NCBI GenBank assembly: GCA_933207985.1
Contig: OW240914.1
Coordinates: forward strand, 202,716,395-202,780,394
Length of the DNA stretch: 64,000 nt
Reading direction: 5' to 3'
Origin: Pelobates cultripes
Lineage: Eukaryota; Chordata; Amphibia; Anura; Pelobatidae
Shown: one piece after another, positions 56,380 through 64,000 of the stretch
Position numbering within the stretch: position 1 is the stretch's first letter
How the letters are laid out: every line of letters starts with the position of its first letter
The notes under the pieces: generated by a model
Told to the model about the DNA's origin: nothing
The model's input: only the letters and a program-made list of their open reading frames with translations
Databases searched by the model: none
Translations under genes and position numbers: made by a program

Positions 56380-58309
56380 TAACATGACTGCAGGGATTGT
56401 AATGAATGTCACTGAGATAGGTGTCCCAAGTCATACAAGGGGTTATGTATAAAAAATGTCTGTTCTGAAAAGTGGCGCAAACACGTAAAAGGGACTGAGT
56501 TACTAATGCAATGGGCTTGCTAGCTCCACTGGTTTCCATGGTGATTGCTCCACTTTTAGTACTTTATACCACTTTTAAAAATATTAGTTTGTATACATAC
56601 CCCTTAAAATCTAATAAAACTATACACTCATTCAGTCTTTATTGAAATAGGGAGGGGTTTATTCACTAAACACCAGTGAATTGGAAGCTGAATTGCAAAA
56701 TCCAGTTTAAAAAAGCCACGCTGTGATTATAGTCGAGTTGGAGAATTTTTTAGAACTATTTTTGTTTAAGTGGTTAGTAAATTAACTCTTTATAGGTATA
56801 GAAGTATGTGGCAAAAGTAACTTCGCCACTGGTTTTTGGAAGGGCCTGCTTGTCAGCCTCTGGCCCCAGGACTATGGCCCATGTATTAGACCTTGGTTTA
56901 GGACTGTGTAAAGGTTTGTTTGTGCATTTTCCCCTCTATTGTTTGGTATATGGGGCTTACTGAACAGATTAGACTAATGCTGTTCGTATACCGAATGAAC
57001 TGTCGAATGGACCGACCACCCAGAACAGTCGTGTGCTGCTTTTTGCCCTTATTGACCTCGCTAACCGCAACATTCTAAGTGGTTAGCTGGGTGGCCGTCG
57101 TTTGTATGTGCGAACACACGGCGGTGGCCATCTTTAGCCGCGAACAAATACAGTGGTGTTTGGTCGTCGAGTGCATGGAACTATAATCGGACACTCGGCG
57201 GTGAGAACACTGCTGGGACTTCCATCTCTTTGTTCATTCGACTGAATTCACTTGAGAAGAGTGGCGTTCGGTGGAAACACACTCCCGAACAAAAGACACA
57301 GACTCAGTATACATATGAACTGGTTACATTCATATTTCTGTAATATCATGAACTACCTAACTAGACCGACCACAAGCCCTGATTCTCTAGAACTGTTTTG
57401 GACATGGGACCATGTCTCATGTGTGGATGGGACAGCTATGTTCACTCTGGGGATTGCTATATCACTATACTCCCCATGGATTATAATCACTTGCTCTTGT
57501 AGGAGAGGTCTACCCAATGGAAGCTGGATCCTGGTCTTGGGTCCAGGGTGGGTGGAGGACACCGAGACCCCAACCAAGCTGTAATGCTGGAAGTGGGGAC
57601 TACAGTGCTGATGGTGTCTGTTGGAGTGTTTGGAGTACTCGTAAGCACTAGGAGCATTGACTGGCGGAGGTACCCAGTCGGGGTGCCAAGCAGTCTGCCA
57701 CAAAGTACTAGTACAGAGATTTTCTAACTCCATTACACTAGGTCACCAAGGGCCACCTGTAAAACCTCCGCACACTGATGTCATTATAGTTTGTGCTGCT
57801 GTAGGGCAACCCTACCATTTAATAACATAAAATAAAAATGAATGTGTTTAAAAAAAATAAGAAAAGAAACATAATTATACAGTATAGAGTATATAATTAT
57901 GTGGCAGGAAGTACAGTCCTACAGAAAGGCTGGTGGTGGCAGTAGTTATGAAGTAGAAGAAACCATAAGCAAGGTTATTAAAAAAAAAGGGGATTTACCC
58001 AGGATCTGATTGAATATAATTATGCTAGAAAAAATATCTGTTTACATATTTTTGTCCTAACATTAGCAGTTCCCATGTTAATTTCCAGTGATTCTCAGGA
58101 TTTTAAAATAACCTTGGTAGCTTTTTTAAGGTTTCAGACAGTGTAATGTCATGAGCCCCGAGGGAGTGGGCAGTCTGTCTTAGTATCTCCTATCCTTAAA
58201 CATGGGTACAGCATGTGGCATACTATCTGACAGTTAGTAATAAGTATAATGCACGTGTAATTTAATTTTTAACAATTTGAGTATGAAATAGGGATACAGT
58301 GTTCTGTAA
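56380..58309. other. Non-coding DNA with possible LTR-retrotransposon leader (about 56900-57780)
   Basis: From about 56990 to 57260 the sequence is rich in 'gttcg/cgaac' words. At 57655-57720 the text 'ggcggaggtacccagtcggg' resembles the leader of frog LTR retrotransposons. No terminal repeats or coding domains are visible. The rest (57780-58309) is AT-rich. Confidence 0.3.
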
Positions 58310-58420
58310 CTCTTAATCAGGGCCGGACTGGGGATACGAAGCAGCCCTGGAAAAAGATCTATGCCAGCCCCATAAGTCATTGTGCTATGTAGGGTGTATA
58401 TATATATATATATATAAAAG

Positions 58421-58638
58421 CAATTGAAATAGTTGGCTGCACTCTCGGATTTCCTGAAAATGTAACTTTTATTGAAATATTTAAGAGTAGATCAATGTTT
58501 CAGTCCCTCTTGTGGACTTTCGTCATGATCCTGATGCAAGTCCACAAGAGGGACTGAAACGTTGATCTTCTCTTAAATATTTAAATAAAAGTAAAATTTT
58601 AAGGAAATCCGAGAGTGCAGCCAACTATTTCAATTGCC
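58421..58638. repeat. Inverted-repeat insert carrying hammerhead-like motifs in both arms
   Basis: Two arms of about 105 bp are reverse complements, with 'caattgaaatagttggctgc' and 'gcagccaactatttcaattg' at the outer edges. Each arm contains stem II AGTCC/GGACT with a seven-base loop, followed by GAAAC. On the plus strand the core is CTGATGC (58531-58537), stem II is 58539-58555 and GAAA is 58556-58559. On the minus strand the core is ATGACGA and GAAA is the complement of 58498-58501. The consensus core is CUGANGA, so each copy has one core change. Penelope-like terminal repeats carry such ribozymes. Confidence 0.6.
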
Positions 58639-58677
58639 TATATATATACTGGATACTGGAGCCCTGGTGATGCAACA

Positions 58678-58723
<46 letters not shown>

Positions 58724-58794
58724 TATTGATACATTTCTTCTTCTAATTCAAAATATTAGTTCTTTTAGGGTAATTAAATTATAGTAAAGCATAC

Positions 58795-60055
58795 TCACAC
58801 ACAGACAGACAATCTTACTGATGCACACAAATAGGCTCATTGACAGACAATGACACACACAGACAAGGTTACTGGCGCACACACAAATTTAGTACAGACA
58901 AACTCTGATACACACACAAGCTTACTATAGACAAGCTCACTGTCACACACACACGCTCACTACAGACAAGCTCACTGATGCGCACACACTCTCCCTACAG
59001 ACAAACCCATTGACACACACGCTCCCTACAGAAGAGCTCACTAGCACACAGATTCACTACAGACAAGCTCACTGACACACGCATGCTCACTACAGACAAG
59101 CTCACTGACACGCATATGGTCACTACAGACAAGCTCACGATCACACTCATGCTTACTACAGACAAGCTCACTGTACACACATGCTCACCACAGACAGGCT
59201 CCGACACACTCATGCTCCTTACAGACAAGCTCACTAACACACACACACATTTGATCCCTACGGACAAGCTCACTGACACACATACAAGCTCACTCACTAG
59301 CAGGCACACACACACACAGAGGCTCCCTCACTAGCAGATGCGCGCACTCACAGACACACAGAGGCAGACAGTCACTGACACCCAGGCAGACAGCCACACA
59401 CACAGGCAGACAGTCACTGACACCGAGGCAAACACCCACAGATACAAAGACAGGCAGACAGCCACACACATACACAGGCAGACAGCCACACACTCACGCA
59501 GGCAGACAGTCACACACACACACACGCAGACAGTCACACACAGGCAGACAGTCACGCACACACAGGCAGACAGTCACGCACAGACAGTCACACAGTCACA
59601 CACTCACAGACAGTCACACACACACACTCACAGTCACACACTCAGACAGTCACACACAGACAGTCACACACAGACAGTCACACAGACAATCACACACAGA
59701 CAGTCACACACAGACAGTCACACACTCACAGGCAGTCACACAGAGACAGTCACACACTCACAGGCAGTCACACACACACAGACAGTCACGCACTCACACA
59801 GACAGTCACACACTCACACAGACAGTCACACACAGACAGTCACACACTCACAGTCACACACTCACACAGACAGTCACACAGACAGTCACACACTCACAGT
59901 CACACACTCACACAGACAGTCACACACAGACAGTCACACAAGACAGTCACACACTCACACAGACAGTCACACACAGACAGTCACACACTCACAGTCACAC
60001 ATTCACACAGACAGTCACACACTCACAGTCAGTCACACACTCACATAGACAAATA
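58795..60055. repeat. CA-rich minisatellite in two styles
   Basis: 58795-59330 uses units of about 37 bp ('cactacagacaagctcactg' plus 'acacacac'). 59340-60055 uses shorter 'cacacagacagtcacacac' units. The switch at about 59330 is abrupt. All open frames are artefacts. Confidence 0.9.
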
Positions 60056-60431
60056 CATAGACACATTGACCTGCTTCTTACCTCCTGCTTGGAGCTCCTG
60101 GAGGCTTGTTGTTGGGGAAGCAGGGACTCCTTCCTGCTTCCCATGCTGCAGTCAGCCAGGCCCCCGCCGCACGCTAAGCCCCGCCCCCGCCGCCAATTTT
60201 TTTTTTTTAATTATCCCAGCCGGCCATGTGTGAGCTGTGCCGGCCGCCTGGCTCCCCCTGCTCCCATGGGGCTCTGTGCGGCCGCACAGCTCACACATAG
60301 CCGGCCGGGATTACAGGGCTGCACAGGAGCTGACAGCCCAATGATCAGGGCTGTCAGACCGGCCCCAGGTGCCGCGGCCCACCGGGAAATTTCCCTGTAT
60401 CCCGGTGTGCCAATCCGGCCCTGCTCTTAAT

Positions 60432-61159
60432 TGGATTAATTTTTAAGGGCAAGAGGCCACTGCATTGTTGCACCTCTGAAATTTGAAGGGTTACATATAA
60501 ACAATAATTAAAATGATAAATATTAAAAAAATCTGAATGCATGCAAATCTTTTAGATTGCTTTCCCTGTATTTACCCTCAGTTTTCTTCATGCTAATCTT
60601 TCCTACTTGAGGATAATGCAAATTCGCTGTTTTACGCTTCTCTCTGCTGCGGAAGTCATATTATGCAAATATCCAGCACAGTGAAACAATATTGGCTTTT
60701 GACAAAAGAGTCATGGTGTGTTTACTGATTGTACATGGGATAGCGCTTCTCTGGATGGAAGTCGAACTGGGCTGATCTGAAGAATGCATAATCTTATGTT
60801 TGTGATAATGGCATAGCATAACTAGCAGGAATGTAACAGAGAGCAGGAAATAAAGTCTGTCTCTGCTCTGTTTTAATTCACTTTGTAAAGTACATATATG
60901 AGGGGCAAGTTATTTGAAAACGTGGCAGAGACTCTGGCAATATGGCATAGCTGTGACTTAGAATTGACAGTGGTGTTTAGGAATTTCGTTTATGCTTGCA
61001 GGTGGTATAGAGGTCAAAAGTGCCTTGATAAAAAGGATTTATTCACCACATCCTTTGTTGTTAGAGAGAAGTCCCGCTGTCCTGTGTAATCCTTATCTGC
61101 CTCTGACAGTGCAGATATAGTATTTTACTTAATGGCAATCTTGTATTGAATAACTGAAG

Positions 61160-61160
<1 letters not shown>
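60432..61160. other. Non-coding DNA, includes candidate regulatory element (60570-60720)
   Basis: No gene. Two ATGCAAAT octamer (POU) matches lie near 60615 and 60662, with further TAAT-type words nearby, in sequence without repeat character. Function is unproven. Confidence 0.3.
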
Positions 61161-61205
<45 letters not shown>

Positions 61206-61284
61206 CACTGTATATAAATATTATCGGTCAGTGGAAAAAAACAATCGTATTTGTAGACTATCAGATGGTGTATATATATAAACA

Positions 61285-61560
61285 CACACACTCTCACACT
61301 GATCAGCCGCATTAAAACCAAATACCTGATATCATGTAGGTTCCCCTTGTGCTGCCAAAACAGCTCTGACGCACTGCGGCTTAGACTCCACAAGATCTTG
61401 CAAGGTGGGGCCTCTATGTTTTGTATTTCTTGTTCAAGCAGATCCCACAAATGCGAAATCGGATTGAGATCTGGGAAATTTAGAGGCCAATGCAACACCT
61501 TAAACTCTTTGTCATGTTCCTCAAACCAAACCTGAACAAAGTTTGCAGTATCATACCGCA
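61285..61560 (-). pseudogene. Tc1-like element, 3' part of transposase
   Basis: The outer end reads 'acactgatcagccgcattaa', a Tc1-type inverted terminus. On the minus strand an open piece encodes 'WFEEHDKEFKVLHWPLNFPD' then 'LNPISHLWD', the C-terminal catalytic block. The family has PIEHLW; the catalytic Glu is Ser here, so even this piece would be inactive. It is cut at 61561 by an L2 tail. Confidence 0.75.
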
Positions 61561-61762
61561 CTAGTCTAATACTATCCTTACCTTTTTGTGTCACTTTACC
61601 CCACTCCCTCTAGCATGTAAGCTCATTGAGCAGGACCCTCAACCCCTCTGTTCCTGTGTGTCTAACTTGTCTGGTTACAACTACATGTCTGTTCGTCCAC
61701 CCATTGTAAAGCGCTGCAGAATTTGATGGCGCTATATAAATAACATAATAATAATAATAATA
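61561..61762 (+). mobile_element. L2 3' end, strongly truncated copy
   Basis: Nearly identical to the L2 3' UTR at about 30325-30443 plus 31118-31215, but without the nested MITE, so it shows the empty site. It ends in 'ggcgctatataaataac' and (ATA)n. It abuts or interrupts the Tc1 relic. Confidence 0.8.
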
Positions 61763-62635
61763 TGTTTTCACTTTTACGTTGCATTACTGAAATAAATGAA
61801 CTTTTGCACGATATTCTAATTTTTCGAGTATCACCTGGAGTATTCTCTAGCCGCTGCTTTTCAATCGTGTTGGGACCTTGCAGCACTCTCCATCTATAGG
61901 AAAAAGGATGTCCAGACGGTAGATACCCTCACTCTACAGGGGTAACAGTCACATATTAACTTTATTGTTTTACACACCGTGGATATTTTTATTCGAAAGT
62001 AAGGCTGTGCAAAATTCTAACTGAATCTCTGCTGATTCAGTTAGTTTACACTATAATTTCTCCAATTTTAAGAATGTTGCCCACATTGCACTGTTTTTTT
62101 TTACCTTTGGCACAATACTGTAGCGCTCAAAATATTTTGGATCAATGCTATTGTCAATGAGAGCCTACAAGTGTGGCCTGCATAATAAACTAAATTGGGG
62201 ACTCTTGGTATGTTGGTGCAAACATTTTGGGGACTTTGCCCCTCACGCATCTTGATCGACACTTGATAATTTAGCAGAAAAGGGAATGTAGTTAAAATAA
62301 ACCTAAAGTCCTGAAAATTACAATAGATTTTTGGGGACTATAGGTTCTCTTCCATCACTGTGATCACTGTTCACCTCCCCTTTGCTGGTAAAAAAAACCA
62401 AAACGTATTAAACAATACCAGATTTGTCTATTAAGAGGTGCCTTAAAGGGTTACTCAAATTTCCATGATTACTTTTGCTTTTAGAAGAGGGTATCGGAGT
62501 AAGGTATCTGTATGTTAGGTGTAGCACTATAAGACGTTGCACATACGTATCTGTATGTGAGACCTTACATGTAATACTTCATGAATTTGAATAAAGTGGT
62601 TTGTAAAGATCAAATTCTTCAGTGATCATTCACAA
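61763..62635. other. Non-coding DNA
   Basis: No gene is recognised. 61763-61845 ('cattactgaaataaatgaac', 'cacgatattctaattttt') looks like part of a common DNA-transposon end, family uncertain. Confidence 0.35.
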
Positions 62636-62639
62636 GATT

Positions 62640-63695
62640 AAATCCACTGACAGGTGAAATGAATAACAATGATTATATGTTTACAATGGCAGCTATCAAG
62701 GGGTGGGATATATTAGGCGGCACGTGAACAGTTTTTGCATTTCATGTGTTTGAAGCAGCAAAAATGGGCAAGCAGAAAGGGCCAAAATAGAGAAGGTTAG
62801 ACAAAAGGGTCAGAGCATCGCCAAAACGGCAAGTCTTGTGGGATATTCCTGTAATGGAGTGGTTAGTATCTACCAAGGAAGCACAACCGGTGAACCGGCG
62901 TCAGGGTCATGGGGACCCAAGGCTCATTGATGCACGTGTGGAGCAGACTAACCCATCTGGTCTGATCACACAGAAGAGCTACTCAAGAACTCAAATAGCT
63001 GAAAAACAAAATACTGGTCATGATCAAAAGGTGTCAGAACACACAGTGCATTGCAGTTTTCTGTGCATGGGGCTGTGTAGCCGCAGACTGAACAGATTTC
63101 TTATGATAACCACTGTCTACCAACGAAAGAATCTTCAATGGGGACATGAGTGTCAGAACTGGACCATGGAGCAATGGAAGAAGGTCTGTTGAATCACATT
63201 TAGATCAGATGCATGACTAGGTTTGTGTGTGTTGTTTACCTGAGAAAGAGATAGCAGCAGGATGCATTATGGGAAGAAGGCTGGCCGGTATAGGCCATGT
63301 TATGCTCAAGGCAATGTTCTAGCTGGAAACCTTGTGTCCTGGCATTCACGTGGACATTACTTTAATATATGCCACCTCCCTAGAGGCTGTTACAGACCAT
63401 ATACTCCCCTTCATGGCAATTGTGTTCTCTGATTGCAGTAGCCTCTTTCAGCAGGATAATGCACCCCGTCAAACTGCAAACATTGTTTAGGAATGGCTTG
63501 AGGGACATGAGAAAGATTCCAAGGTGTTCCAAATTCCACAGATCCCAGTATGATTGAACATTTGGGGGATGTGCTGAAACAATAAATACGATCCATGTAG
63601 AGCTCCAAAGGATCAGAGCTGTTTTCACAGCACCAGGGGGACCTACACGATATTAGGCAGGTGGTATTAATGTTGTGGCAGATCAGTATACATAT
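62640..63695 (+). pseudogene. Tc1-like transposon, near full length, broken transposase
   Basis: The left end 'ccactgacaggtgaaatgaa' and the right end 'ggtattaatgttgtggcaga' plus 'tcagtata' are Tc1-type. From 62836 to 63192 one frame encodes the N-terminal DNA-binding half (SRTQIAEKQNTGHDQKVSEH, then LQWGHECQNWTMEQWKKV). Downstream, at about 63450-63490, the second-Asp block 'QQDNAP' survives but is followed by TAG, and the 'DLNPIE' block is lost. Several stops and shifts make it non-functional. Confidence 0.8.
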
Positions 63696-64000
63696 ATAAA
63701 ATGGTTGGATTAAACATTTAAAGAAAAACACTCTACAATGTCCATATGGAACAAAATAGGTTAATGAAACACATGTCACCTATTAGCATCATTAATGTAT
63801 TTTTGGTGTCTGTAACCTTCAACTTGTGATATAATAAAATCATTGAAGGTGCTTTTGATCTCCAAATTCCAAGTTTAATTATGAAACTGCAAGTTTTTGA
63901 ACATTTTCTGATTTACAGCCAAAAGAAAATGTTCATGAAATATGGATTGTAATCTCTTTGAGAATTGTCATTTAATACCAGCCGAAGCAATAAAATACTT
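63696..64000. other. Non-coding DNA at window edge
   Basis: AT-rich, with no feature recognised. Confidence 0.4.

Larger units (their letters stand above)
58318..60423. mobile_element. Non-autonomous hAT element G with nested palindrome
   Basis: The 8-bp duplication CTCTTAAT flanks it at 58310-58317 and 60424-60431. The termini are CAGGGCCGGACTGG and CCAATCCGGCCCTG, the same family as elements A and B. Inside are a palindromic insert with hammerhead-like motifs (58421-58638) between TA-rich tracts, a CA minisatellite in two styles (58795-59330 and 59340-60055), and a GC-rich block. No transposase is present. Confidence 0.92.

Noticed and set aside
59338..60048. A 236-codon Ser/His/Thr-rich frame
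   Set aside because: Tandem 'cagacagtcacacac' repeats read in an open frame, not a gene.
61061..61594. A 177-codon open frame as an active transposase
   Set aside because: Only its N-terminal half is transposase-like, it lacks the rest of the protein and the catalytic Glu, and its other half is (TA)n-derived.

Overview
This window looks like repeat-rich, intergenic or intronic DNA from a large vertebrate genome, most likely a frog (anuran). I found no exon of a cellular protein-coding gene, no rRNA and no intact tRNA gene. The frog assignment rests on the mixture of repeats: a full-length vertebrate-type DIRS tyrosine-recombinase retrotransposon, many Kolobok/T2-type elements with TTAAAGG termini, Penelope-like fragments with hammerhead-like motifs, L2 and L1-like non-LTR retrotransposons, Tc1-like elements, and many non-autonomous hAT elements filled with CA/TG minisatellites. 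The species cannot be read from the sequence.

Layout. 1-5.0 kb: unique AT-rich DNA, Kolobok/T2-type elements, and a GC-palindrome plus CA-minisatellite module. 5.07-6.97 kb: a complete hAT element with an 8-bp target duplication. 7.1-7.5 kb: an LTR. 7.83-12.8 kb: two near-identical copies of another hAT element, separated by a 100-N scaffold gap and a Ty3/gypsy fragment; target duplications on the outer ends only suggest an assembly chimera. 12.8-19.4 kb: T2 MITEs, a piggyBac-like mini-MITE and a SINE with an L2-like tail in otherwise unique DNA. 19.47-25.48 kb: a complete DIRS element with long open frames. 25.6-27.5 kb: an L1-like non-autonomous element. 28.4-31.2 kb: Tc1 and L2 relics, an LTR, a tRNA-derived sequence and a TA-flanked MITE nested in the L2. 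32.9-34.3 kb: hAT. 38-39.8 kb: an L1 tail with clear target duplications and a Tc1 pseudogene. 42.8-43.6 kb: hAT. 44.5-46.3 kb: an element carrying about nine tandem units of roughly 130 bp. 46.7-47.2 kb: a Tigger/mariner-like MITE. 47.4-48.6 kb: hAT. 50.6-51.1 kb: a Penelope-like fragment. 55.45-56.37 and 58.32-60.42 kb: two more hAT elements. 61.3-63.7 kb: Tc1 and L2 relics.

The only coding capacity that looks functional is the DIRS element. It encodes a Gag-like protein, a reverse transcriptase/RNase H/methyltransferase-like polyprotein and a tyrosine recombinase with its expected catalytic residues. Its split inverted repeats and internal complementary region are intact, as expected for replication through a circle and recombinase-mediated insertion. 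The RT frame has no usable ATG, but a consensus 5' splice site and a nearby acceptor would remove 46 nt and join the Gag frame exactly to the RT frame. That is the most interesting testable prediction here.

Family names are from memory of terminal motifs and protein motifs; no database search was run. Boundaries marked by target duplications are firm; others are approximate.
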